Source of the DNA: Roseomonas sp. E05
GTDB lineage: Bacteria; Pseudomonadota; Alphaproteobacteria; Acetobacterales; Acetobacteraceae
DNA: 64,000 nt
Reading direction: 5' to 3'
Assembly (NCBI RefSeq): GCF_030063475.1
Contig: NZ_JASIRT010000002.1
Coordinates: forward strand, 1-64,000
Positions 25,858 through 33,807 of the stretch are shown here, piece by piece (position 1 is the stretch's first letter; every line of letters starts with the position of its first letter). A model generated the notes under the pieces. That model was not told the origin of the DNA. It saw nothing but the letters and a program-made list of their open reading frames with translations, and did not search any database. The translations under genes and the position numbers were made by a program.

Positions 25858-26838
25858 TCAGTCCGGCCGGATGTTGGCCGCGGCGATCACCGGCCGCCAC
25901 TTGGCGATTTCGTCCCGCGTCATCGCCGCGAGCTGTTCCGGCGAGCCACCCACCGGCTCCACGCCCTGCATGCGAAGATGCGCCAGCGCCTCGGGGTCGG
26001 CCAGCAGGGCGTTGATGGTGCGGTTCAGCCGGGCGACGATCTCCGCCGGCATCCCGGCCGGACCGTAGACCGACCAGCGCCCCTCCACCACGAAATCCTG
26101 CACCCCGCCCTCCTGCATGGTCGGCACGTCCGGCAGGATGCTGATGCGCTTGGGCGAGGTGACGGCCAGCGCCTTCAGCGTGCCGGCCTCCAGGTGGGGC
26201 TTCAGGCCGAGCGGATGGTAGAACATCGCGTCCACCCGCCCGGCGATCAGGTCGGTGATCGCCTGGCTGGCGTTGCGATAGGGAATGTGCTGCGTCTCCA
26301 GGCCCGCCCGCAGGTTGAACAGCGCCTGGGAGAGATGCCCGGTGGTGCCGTTGCCCGCCGAGGCGAAGCTCAGCGGCTTGGCCTTGGCCAGGGCGATCAG
26401 CTCCGCCAGCGAGTTGGCCTTGAGGGCGACGGGCACGCCCAGTACGGAGGGCGTGGTGACATAGGGCGCGATCGGGGTGAAGTCCTTCACCGGATCGAAG
26501 CCCAGGTTGGGGAACAGGCTGCTGTTGATGCCGTGCGTGCCGTTGGTGCCGAGCAGCAGCGTATAGCCATCACCCGGCGCCTGCGCGACGGCCTGCGCGC
26601 CGACATTGCCGCCCGCGCCGGCGCGGTTCTCGACCACGACAGGCTGCCCCGCCTCCTTCGCCAGCGCATCGGCGAGGATGCGGCCGAGCGCGTCGGTGGT
26701 TGTCCCGGCGCCGAAGGGCACCACGAGCCGGATCGGGCGGTCCGGCCAGGTGGCCTTGTCCTGCGCGAAGGCGCGGCGGCCCAGCAGCGGCACGGCGGCG
26801 AGGGCGCCCAGCAGGGCGCGGCGCGAGGCGAGGGTCAT
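25858..26838 (-). CDS. Bug/TctC-family periplasmic solute receptor
   Basis: 326 residues with a Tat-like signal peptide (SRRALLGALAAVPLLG, cleavage after AFA-Q). Family motifs: WPDRPIRLVVPFGAGTTTD, VENRAGAGGNVGAQAVAQA, GYTLLLGTNGTHGINSSL, and LPDVPTMQEGG. These receptors bind carboxylic acids for tripartite tricarboxylate transporters, but no TctA/TctB genes occur in the window, so it is an orphan receptor. 4-base overlap with the preceding deacetylase-like gene. Confidence 0.92.
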   Translation of the reverse strand: MTLASRRALLGALAAVPLLGRRAFAQDKATWPDRPIRLVVPFGAGTTTDALGRILADALAKEAGQPVVVENRAGAGGNVGAQAVAQAPGDGYTLLLGTNGTHGINSSLFPNLGFDPVKDFTPIAPYVTTPSVLGVPVALKANSLAELIALAKAKPLSFASAGNGTTGHLSQALFNLRAGLETQHIPYRNASQAITDLIAGRVDAMFYHPLGLKPHLEAGTLKALAVTSPKRISILPDVPTMQEGGVQDFVVEGRWSVYGPAGMPAEIVARLNRTINALLADPEALAHLRMQGVEPVGGSPEQLAAMTRDEIAKWRPVIAAANIRPD

Positions 26839-27497
26839 ACGGAGGCTCCTGCGCGATGGGTGACGTAGTCCGCGACCGGTCCTGTCGCCACGCCGCGGCG
26901 CAGCGGGACGCAGACAGCGGGAAAATCCTGCGTGAAGCGGGCGCCCTGATCGGCGAGGCGGCCGAGAAAGCGGTCCAGGTGGCGCATGGCGCCGTTCGGC
27001 AGGTCATGCAGCACCAGCGCCACCGGCGCCGGGCCGCGGCACAGGTCCAGCGCCCGCTCCACCCAGCCTTCCGGGTCGCGGAAGTCGCCCGGCACGGCGT
27101 TCCACAGCACGCAGGTGAAGCGGCCGCGCGTCAGGAGATCCAGCGCGGCGCTGCTCAGCAGGTGCGGGCCGAGCGCGCCGCCGCCACCCTGCGGACGGAA
27201 CAGCCGGTCAGGGTGCGAGAGGTCGCCGATGACGTCCTGGGTGCGGCTGATCTCCGCCTCGGCCTCCTCGGGCGGCCTCTCGCCCAGCGGGCCGGAATGA
27301 TTCCAGCTGTGGTTGCCGATCCAGTGGCCCTCGGCATGGGCGCGTTCGGCCAGCGCGCGATGCGGCGCCAGCTTGCGGCCGATGACGAAGAAGGTGGCGT
27401 GGAGGCCGCGCGCGCGAAGAACATCCAGAACGCCCGGCGTCGCCTCCGGCTCGGGGCCGTTGTCGAAAGACAGGGTGACGCAGGGCGCTCCGGTCAT
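26835..27497 (-). CDS. polysaccharide deacetylase (NodB/CE4) family protein
   Basis: 220 residues from the ATG at 27497. Motif 1 is SFDNGPEPEATPGVLDVL, with Asn where CE4 enzymes carry the metal Asp (TFDDGP). Motif 2, GNHSWNH, keeps both metal His residues. Motif 3 is RPQGGG; a late LVLHDLPNGAM supplies the terminal His. No signal peptide, so it is cytoplasmic and unlikely to act on cell wall; with its catabolic neighbours it may be an amide or N-formyl hydrolase like the PuuE/allantoinase branch. Overlaps the Bug receptor gene by 4 bases. Confidence 0.8.
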   Translation of the reverse strand: MTGAPCVTLSFDNGPEPEATPGVLDVLRARGLHATFFVIGRKLAPHRALAERAHAEGHWIGNHSWNHSGPLGERPPEEAEAEISRTQDVIGDLSHPDRLFRPQGGGGALGPHLLSSAALDLLTRGRFTCVLWNAVPGDFRDPEGWVERALDLCRGPAPVALVLHDLPNGAMRHLDRFLGRLADQGARFTQDFPAVCVPLRRGVATGPVADYVTHRAGASV

Positions 27498-27584
27498 GAC
27501 CCGCCGGGCTCCCCGGCGGGGCACGGAAGAGCGCGGCCCCGGAGGCGAAGCAGCCCACTGCCTGCTGCCGTGCCGCGCATCGCC

Positions 27585-28448
27585 TCAGGCCTCGTCCTCG
27601 ACCGGATTGACGAGGGTGCCGATGCCCTCGATCTCGATCTCCACCGTGTCGCCCGCCTTCATGAAGACCGGCGGCTTGCGCGCATAGCCCACCCCGCTCG
27701 GCGTGCCGGTGGCGATCACGTCGCCCGGCTCCAGCGTCATCACCTCGGAGAGGATGGCGAGGATGCGCGGCACGGAAAAGATCATGTCCGAGGTGTGGCT
27801 GTCCTGCATCGTCTCGCCGTTCAGGCGCGAGGTGATGCGCAGCGCGTTCGGCCCCTGCGGCAGCTCGTCCGGCGTGACGATCTCGGGGCCGAGGCCGCCG
27901 GTGCGGTCGAAGTTCTTGCCCATCGTCCACTGCGCCGACTTGCGCTGGTAGTCGCGGATCGAGCCTTCGTTCATGCAGGTGTAGCCGGCGACGCAGGCCA
28001 GCGCATTCGCCTCCGTCAGGTGCCGCGCCCGCTGGCCGATCACGATGGCCAGTTCGGCCTCATAGTCGAACTTGTCGGAAACCCTGGGGCGGATCAGCGC
28101 CTCGCCATGCGCGGCGAGCGAGGTGGGGCCGCGGAAGAACACCGCCGGGTATTCGGGGATCGGGTTGTTCCCCTCCTTGGCGTGCAGCGCGTAGTTCAGG
28201 CCGATGCAGATCACCTTGCCCGGGCGTGGCACCGCCGGCAGCAGGGTCAGCCCCTTCAGAGGCCGGCGCGGGGCGCCTTCCAGCTTCGCCGCCAGGGCCG
28301 GGGCGGCCTCGGGCAGGCCAAGGGCGGCCAGGGCCTGGACGGGGTCCTGCGGCAGGCCCGGCACCACATCGGCCAGGGCCACGACGTCCTCGCCCAGACG
28401 GGCGCCGAGGGCCGCACGGCCCTCATGCTCAAACGCGATCAGGCGCAC
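27585..28448 (-). CDS. fumarylacetoacetate hydrolase (FAH) family protein
   Basis: 287 residues. N-terminal lid domain to about 70, then the FAH fold: KVICIGLNYALHAKEGNN, the metal cluster DYEAELAIVIG and the conserved NEGSIRDYQ, with MGKNFDRTGGLGPEIV and GDVIATGTPSGVG. These enzymes are Mg/Mn-dependent C-C hydrolases, decarboxylases or isomerases of oxo acids from aromatic breakdown. GTG start at 28448 with GGAGG in good position. First gene of the 12-gene minus run and divergent from its likely GntR regulator. Confidence 0.9.
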   Translation of the reverse strand: MRLIAFEHEGRAALGARLGEDVVALADVVPGLPQDPVQALAALGLPEAAPALAAKLEGAPRRPLKGLTLLPAVPRPGKVICIGLNYALHAKEGNNPIPEYPAVFFRGPTSLAAHGEALIRPRVSDKFDYEAELAIVIGQRARHLTEANALACVAGYTCMNEGSIRDYQRKSAQWTMGKNFDRTGGLGPEIVTPDELPQGPNALRITSRLNGETMQDSHTSDMIFSVPRILAILSEVMTLEPGDVIATGTPSGVGYARKPPVFMKAGDTVEIEIEGIGTLVNPVEDEA

Positions 28449-28563
28449 GCGCCGTTTCCTCCGAAGTTCTTCACGAGAGGTTTTATCGAAATTCCCACAG
28501 CGTCAAGCCGGATTTCCGCAAAGTCTTGCGCGGCCCGGGCGGCCGGCCGATGATGGCCATGCC

Positions 28564-29259
28564 ATGTCTCAGGCCATGCCTCTCGCCGATGCGCGCGACC
28601 CCACCCTCGCCACCGCCGTCCATCGCCGGCTGCGCGAGGACATCCTCTCCGGACGGCTGGCGCCGGGACAGAAGCTCAAATTGCGCGACCTCGCCGAGAG
28701 CTATGGCGCCGGCGCCTCACCGATGCGGGAAGCCCTCTCCAAGCTGGCCGCGGAGGGACTGGCGGAGCGGCTGGAGCATCGCGGCTTCCGCGTGGCGGCG
28801 GCGGCGCCGGGCCAGCTCGACGGGCTGATCCGCAGCCGCGTGCTGGCGGAGTGCGCGGCGCTGCGGGAATCCATCCGGCGTGGCGACGCCGCCTGGGAGG
28901 AGGCGCTGGTCCTGGCCGAGCACCGGCTGAACCGCATCGCCCGCTCGCTGGACCCGTACCGCTTCGTCGCGAATCCCGAATGGGAGGCCTGCCATCTGCG
29001 CTTCCATCAGGCGCTGCTGGCTGCCTGCGGCGCGCCGCCCCTGCTGGCCTTCTGCGACCGGCTGCGGGAAGAGGCGCGGCGCTACCGGGCGCTTTCCAAC
29101 ACCCTGGCCTATCCGGGCCGCGACGTGGCGGCCGAACATGCCGCGATCGCCCGTGCCACGCTGGATCGCGATGCGGAGAAGGCGGCCGCCCTGCTGGCGC
29201 AGCACTATGAGCGGACCGGCGCTTTCGTCGGCGCTGATCTGGGCCGCGGCATGGAGTGA
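28564..29259 (+). CDS. GntR-family regulator, FadR/FCD subfamily
   Basis: 231 residues from the ATG at 28564. Winged helix at about 15-80 (HRRLREDILSGRLAPGQKLK, SYGAGASPMREALSKLAAEG), then the all-helical FCD domain with metal/acid-binding His positions (HRLNRI, ECHLRFHQALLAA as EACHLRFHQAL, AEHAAIARATLDRD). FCD proteins sense organic acids. It is divergent from the FAH gene across 115 bases and is the obvious candidate regulator of the catabolic operon. Confidence 0.9.
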   Translation: MSQAMPLADARDPTLATAVHRRLREDILSGRLAPGQKLKLRDLAESYGAGASPMREALSKLAAEGLAERLEHRGFRVAAAAPGQLDGLIRSRVLAECAALRESIRRGDAAWEEALVLAEHRLNRIARSLDPYRFVANPEWEACHLRFHQALLAACGAPPLLAFCDRLREEARRYRALSNTLAYPGRDVAAEHAAIARATLDRDAEKAAALLAQHYERTGAFVGADLGRGME

Positions 29260-29389
29260 GGGCGGCGGGCCGCCTGTCCCGCAGGGTGACCTGCCGGCTG
29301 CCTGGGTTCTTCGTCCCGGCTTGGCCCTGGCCGTCATTGTCGCCTTCCCCGGGCCTGCTCTATCCTGACCGGCAGCTAGGAGGCGGCGC

Positions 29390-30181
29390 ATGAAGATCAA
29401 CCTTACCGAGGCGGCGATCACCTGGCTTCGTGACCGAAGGGTGTTCTTCGAGAACAAGCTGGAAGTCCGCCGCCTGCGGCCGGGGCAGATCATCCACTTC
29501 AAGGACGACACGGAAGTCGAGCCGCATACCGGCTTTCTCAGCGGGAACGCCCTCTGCGAGATGGGAGCCTTCTCCTATTCCTGGAGCCATCTTCCGCCCG
29601 GGCTGCGCGTCGGGCGCTACTGCTCCATCGCGTCTGACCTCTCGATCCCGCGGCCCAGGCATCCGCTGGACCGGGTCAGCACCTCGTCCTTCATGTACGA
29701 CAGGAACTTCTCCATCATCCGCTCGCATGTCGAGGACACGGGGAAGCCGTTCCACAACGCCCAGCCGAACCCGCAGAAGGCGCTGCCGGTGATCGGCAAC
29801 GACGTGTGGATCGGGGCGGGCTGCACCCTGATGCCGGGGATCGCCATCGGCGACGGTGCGGTGATCGCGGCCGGCGCCGTCGTGACCCGGAGCGTCGAGC
29901 CCTACACGATTGTCGGCGGCAACCCGGCGAAGCCCATCCGGCTGCGCTTCCCGGTGCCCGTGGTCGCCAGGCTGATGGCCTCGAAGTGGTGGCGCTACAG
30001 CTTCACGGACTTCGCCGACCTGCCGCTGAGCGATCCGGAGGCCTTCGCCGAGCGCATCCTCGCCCTGGGCGACACCCTGCAGCCCTATGAGCCGGAGCGC
30101 ATCCGGCTCAGGGATTTGCAGCAGTTCCAGGAGGGGGCGGCCTTGCCGGCGGGCGCTCTCCATGTGCCCGGAGCGGCCTAG
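29390..30181 (+). CDS. CatB-related O-acetyltransferase (left-handed beta-helix)
   Basis: 263 residues; TAGGAGG before the ATG. Hexapeptide repeats start near residue 75 (LRVGRYCSIASDLSIPRPRH) and resume at VIGNDVWIGAGCTLMPGI, AIGDGAVIAAGAVVTRSV, ending IVGGNPAKPIRLRF. An inserted loop between them is typical of the xenobiotic acetyltransferase/CatB group, with a likely catalytic His in RPRHPLD. It acetylates a hydroxyl using acetyl-CoA; here a sugar or small-molecule acceptor is more likely than chloramphenicol. The last 60 residues are a family-atypical helical tail. Confidence 0.87.
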   Translation: MKINLTEAAITWLRDRRVFFENKLEVRRLRPGQIIHFKDDTEVEPHTGFLSGNALCEMGAFSYSWSHLPPGLRVGRYCSIASDLSIPRPRHPLDRVSTSSFMYDRNFSIIRSHVEDTGKPFHNAQPNPQKALPVIGNDVWIGAGCTLMPGIAIGDGAVIAAGAVVTRSVEPYTIVGGNPAKPIRLRFPVPVVARLMASKWWRYSFTDFADLPLSDPEAFAERILALGDTLQPYEPERIRLRDLQQFQEGAALPAGALHVPGAA

Positions 30182-30223
30182 ACTGAAGGGAGGGCGGTCC
30201 ATTCGCGGCCGCTGGAAGGAGGC

Positions 30224-31108
30224 ATGTTGGACCGGGATGAGACGAGGCTCGCTTCAGGCTGGAGCGGCGGGATGGACGAGGTTCCCCCCCTGGTGGCGCG
30301 CCTGGAGGCGGCATCCCGCCGCGCCGAGACACCCTGCGGCAGGGGCGGCATGGTCTGGCATCTCTGGGGCGAGGGGCCGCCGCTGGTGCTGCTGCATGGC
30401 GGCGCCGGCTCCTGGCGGCACTGGGCGCGGAACATCGAGGCCCTGTCGCGCAACCGGCTGGTGCTGGCGGCGGACCTGCCCGGGCTGGGCGAATCCGACC
30501 TGCCGCCGCTGCCGCCGACGCCGCAGGGCGTCACCGCCGTGCTCTCCGCCGGCCTGGACGCGCTGCTCGGCCCCGGCACGCGCTTCGACCTGATGGGCTT
30601 TTCCTTCGGCGCAGTGCTCTCCGGCGGGCTGGCCGCGCTGCGCGACCGCGACCTGCGCTCGCTGACCCTGGTGGGGGCGGGCGGCCTCGGCCTGCCGCGC
30701 CCGCCGGTGGTGCTGGAGAAGATCCGCGACAAGCGGGGCGAGGAGCGCGCCGCGGCGCACCGGACCAACCTGGCGCGGCTGATGCTGGCCGACCCGGCGC
30801 GGATTGACGCCACCGCGCTGGCCATCCAGAGCTGGAACAGCGACCACACCCGGATCAACTCGCGCAGCTTCATGTCGCCGACCTGGCTGCGCGATGCGCT
30901 GCCGGGCGTCACGGCGCCGCTGAACGTCATCTTCGGCGAGCGCGACGCCATCGCCTGGCCGCAGCTGGAGGCACGCTTCGACCTGATCCGCGGCATCCGG
31001 CCGGATGCCCGCTGCCGGGCCATTCCCGGCGCCGGCCACTGGGTCGCCTATGAGGCGGCCGAGGCCTTCAACCAGGCGGTGGAGGGCATGCTGCCACCCG
31101 CCGCATAG
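30224..31108 (+). CDS. alpha/beta hydrolase
   Basis: 294 residues. Oxyanion loop LLHGGAGSWRHWARN, nucleophile elbow G125-F-S127-F-G, acid in VIFGERDAIAW and His in IPGAGHWVAYE complete the triad. The substrate is not predictable. AGGAGG lies only one base before ATG 30224, so a TTG at 30227 or an ATG at 30272 may be the real start. Possibly transcribed with the acetyltransferase 42 bases upstream. Confidence 0.87.
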   Translation: MLDRDETRLASGWSGGMDEVPPLVARLEAASRRAETPCGRGGMVWHLWGEGPPLVLLHGGAGSWRHWARNIEALSRNRLVLAADLPGLGESDLPPLPPTPQGVTAVLSAGLDALLGPGTRFDLMGFSFGAVLSGGLAALRDRDLRSLTLVGAGGLGLPRPPVVLEKIRDKRGEERAAAHRTNLARLMLADPARIDATALAIQSWNSDHTRINSRSFMSPTWLRDALPGVTAPLNVIFGERDAIAWPQLEARFDLIRGIRPDARCRAIPGAGHWVAYEAAEAFNQAVEGMLPPAA

Positions 31109-31120
31109 CGGTCCCGGCGG

Positions 31121-31143
31121 GAGGGCGGCGCGGCGCCGCCCTC
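31121..31143. terminator. bidirectional terminator hairpin
   Basis: GAGGGCGGCG (31121-31130) and CGCCGCCCTC (31134-31143) form a perfect 10-bp stem with a 3-base loop. It sits exactly between the convergent alpha/beta hydrolase and molybdenum hydroxylase genes. No long T-run on either side. Confidence 0.65.
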
Positions 31144-31151
31144 TCATCCTC

Positions 31152-33503
31152 TCAGGCCGCGGGGACGCCGCCCCGCTCCTGGATCGCCTGCCAGATCTTC
31201 GTCGGCGTCGCCGGCATGTCGATGTGGTGGGTGCCCCGCTCCGCGAGGGCATCCACCACCGCGTTCATCACCGCCGGCAGCGACCCCGCGCAGCCCGCCT
31301 CGCCACAGCCCTTGGCCCCGAGCGCATTGGTCCGCGCCGGCACGGGATGGCTGTGGAACTCGAAGAGCGGCGCATGGACGGCACGCGGCAGGCCGTAGTC
31401 CATGAAGGAGCCGGTGAGCATCTGGCCCTCCGTGTCATAGGCGGTCAGCTCGGTCAGCGCCTGGCCGATGCCCTGCACGATGCCGCCATGCGCCTGCCCC
31501 TCGACCAGCAGCGGGTTCACGATCACGCCGAAGTCGTTGACCATGACGTAGCGCACCACCTCGGTCTCGCCGGTCTCCGGGTCGATCTCCACCTCGGCGA
31601 CGTGGCAACCGTTGGGGAAGGCCGAGTCCTCGTATTGCTCGGCATGCGAGACGTCGAGCGTGCGGGGCAGGCCGCTTGGCAGGTCGCCCGCCGTGCGCAG
31701 CCGCTCCGCCAGCTCCATGATGCCGATGCCGCGGTCGGTGCCGGCGATGGTGAAGCGGCCGCCGGAGAACTCGATGTCCTCCGCCGAGGCCTCCAGGAAG
31801 TGCCCGGCGAGCTGCCGGCCCTTCTCGATGACCAGCGCGCTGGCGCCGGCGATGGACTGGCCACTGGCCATGATCGAGCGCGAGCCGCCGGTGCCGCCGC
31901 CGGCGATCAGCTCGTCGCTGTCGCCCTGCAGCAGGTTGATCTTCTCGAAGGGAACGCCGAGCCGGTCCACCAGCACCTGCGCGAAGGGCGAGGCGTGGCC
32001 CTGGCCGTAGTCCAGCGTGCCGGTGATGATGGTCACGCTGCCATCCGGCTCGAAGCGGATGCCGCCCATCTCCTTCGAGGGCGGCGCGGTCACTTCCAGG
32101 TAGTGGCCGATGCCGCGCCCGCGCAGCTTGCCGTTGCGGCGGCTCTCGGCGCGGCGGGCGGCGAAGCCGTCCCAGTCGGCGGCGGCCAGCGCCTCGTCCA
32201 GGATGGCCGGGAAGTCGCCGCTGTCATAGGTGGTGCCGGCCGGGGTCTTGTAGGGGATCTGGTCGGGCTGGATCTGGTTGCGGCGGCGCAGCTCGACGCG
32301 GTCGATGCCCATCTCGCGGGCCGCCGTGTCGATCAGGCGCTCCATGTAGTAGTTCCCCTCCGGCCGCCCGGCGCCGCGATAGGCGCCGACCGGCGTGGTG
32401 TTGGTGAACATGCAGCGCGTGGCGACCTCCACCAGCGGCGTGCGATAGACGCCGACGACGTTCTTCACCGTGTTTCCGGTGGAGGGCAGGGTGGTGGCGT
32501 TGCTGAGATAGGCGCCGAGGTTGGCGTGGCCGCTGATGCGTACCGCGAGGAAGTGCCCCTCCGCGTCCAGCGCCAGCTCGCCGGTCATGTCGTGGTCGCG
32601 GCCGTGGCTGTCGGAGAGGAAGCTGCCCGAGCGCTCGTCGGTCCACTTCACCGGGCGGCCCAGGGTGCGGGCGGCATGCAGCAGCGCGATGTACTCGGGA
32701 TAGACGGAGGCCTTCATGCCGAAGGAGCCGCCGACATTGCCGGTCAGGATGCGCAGCTTCTCCGGCTCGATCCCCATCACCTTGGCGATGTTGCCGCGCA
32801 TGCCGAACACGCCCTGGCTGCCCATGCGCAGGACGTAGCGGTCCTCGCCCGGCTCGAAGGTGGCCAGCGCCGAGCGCGGCTCCATCGGCGCGACGACCAC
32901 CCGGCTGTTGCGCAGCGGCACCTTCGTGACATGCGCGGCGCGGGCGAAGGCCTCGGCCACCTTCCCGGCGTCGCCGTAGTGGAAGTCCACCACCACGTTG
33001 CCGGGCACGTCGTCGTAGAGGGCCGGGGCCTCGGCGGCCTCGCGCGCCTCGGTGACGGCCGGCAGCGGCTCGATGTCGAGGATCACCGCCTCGGCGGCGT
33101 CGCGTGCCTGCTCGACCGTCTCGGCCACCACGATCGCCACGGGGTCGCCGACATAGCGGACGCGGTCGGTGGTCAGCGGCGCCTGGCGCGGCGTGCGGGC
33201 CTCGGAGCCGTCGCGGTTCTTCTGGCTGACCGCCGCCAGCATCGGGCCAAGGCCCGCCGCCTCCAGGTCGTGCCCGGTGTAGATCGCCAGGACACCGGGC
33301 ATGCCCTTCGCCTCGGCGGTGTCGATGCCGCGCAACACGCCATGCGCATAGGGGCTGCGCACCATCACGGCACGCGCCTGGCCGGGGAGGTTCAGGTCGT
33401 CGCTGTAGCGGCCCTCGCCGCGCAGCAGGACGGGGTCCTCCTTGCGGGAGACCGGCTGACCAATGCCAAACTTCACCTGGGCCGGATCAAAGGGAGAGTT
33501 CAT
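31152..33503 (-). CDS. molybdenum hydroxylase large subunit, CoxL/xanthine dehydrogenase family (form II type)
   Basis: 783 residues. a/b hammerhead domain (about 10-130: KFGIGQPVSRKEDPVLLRGE) and molybdopterin-cytosine-dinucleotide binding domain after it. The active-site loop GAYRGAGRPEGNYYMER is the form II version, not the AYRCSFR of true CO dehydrogenase. The catalytic Glu is in AKGCGEAGC near residue 740. It hydroxylates a carbon of an aldehyde or N-heteroaromatic using water. The partner FAD (CoxM) and 2Fe-2S (CoxS) subunits are absent from its surroundings, so it must use subunits from elsewhere or a different electron path. Confidence 0.9.
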   Translation of the reverse strand: MNSPFDPAQVKFGIGQPVSRKEDPVLLRGEGRYSDDLNLPGQARAVMVRSPYAHGVLRGIDTAEAKGMPGVLAIYTGHDLEAAGLGPMLAAVSQKNRDGSEARTPRQAPLTTDRVRYVGDPVAIVVAETVEQARDAAEAVILDIEPLPAVTEAREAAEAPALYDDVPGNVVVDFHYGDAGKVAEAFARAAHVTKVPLRNSRVVVAPMEPRSALATFEPGEDRYVLRMGSQGVFGMRGNIAKVMGIEPEKLRILTGNVGGSFGMKASVYPEYIALLHAARTLGRPVKWTDERSGSFLSDSHGRDHDMTGELALDAEGHFLAVRISGHANLGAYLSNATTLPSTGNTVKNVVGVYRTPLVEVATRCMFTNTTPVGAYRGAGRPEGNYYMERLIDTAAREMGIDRVELRRRNQIQPDQIPYKTPAGTTYDSGDFPAILDEALAAADWDGFAARRAESRRNGKLRGRGIGHYLEVTAPPSKEMGGIRFEPDGSVTIITGTLDYGQGHASPFAQVLVDRLGVPFEKINLLQGDSDELIAGGGTGGSRSIMASGQSIAGASALVIEKGRQLAGHFLEASAEDIEFSGGRFTIAGTDRGIGIMELAERLRTAGDLPSGLPRTLDVSHAEQYEDSAFPNGCHVAEVEIDPETGETEVVRYVMVNDFGVIVNPLLVEGQAHGGIVQGIGQALTELTAYDTEGQMLTGSFMDYGLPRAVHAPLFEFHSHPVPARTNALGAKGCGEAGCAGSLPAVMNAVVDALAERGTHHIDMPATPTKIWQAIQERGGVPAA

Positions 33504-33807
33504 GCGTCTCGGCTCGCTTGATGTCTGGGGGCGGCCCGGAGCCAGGGGGCGGCGGGCGGCCGGGAAGGAAGGAATGACCCGCCCAGAATGGACGCCATGG
33601 GCGCGGCTGAAAAGCCCGCCGGGCCGGATGGCGGGGTCGGCGGCAGGGGGCGCCGCTCACGTTGTCGAGCCGCCGCAGGCCGCTCCGGCCCGGTCCAGGG
33701 CCGGCGGAACGGTGCGGATGGCCTCTTCCGCCCGGGCGGCGCGGCCTGTGCTTGGCAGCGACCCGCATCTGCGCGAAGCTTCCCACAACCGGGGAGAACG
33801 GACAACC
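33504..33807. other. divergent intergenic region, nothing recognised
   Basis: 304 GC-rich bases between the divergent molybdenum hydroxylase and luciferase-like genes. It must carry both promoters; no clear hexamers, palindromes or small genes were found. Confidence 0.4.

Noticed and set aside
31152-33503. True aerobic CO dehydrogenase CoxL
   Set aside because: The active-site loop is AYRGAGR rather than AYRCSFR, so the Mo-Cu site Cys is absent.
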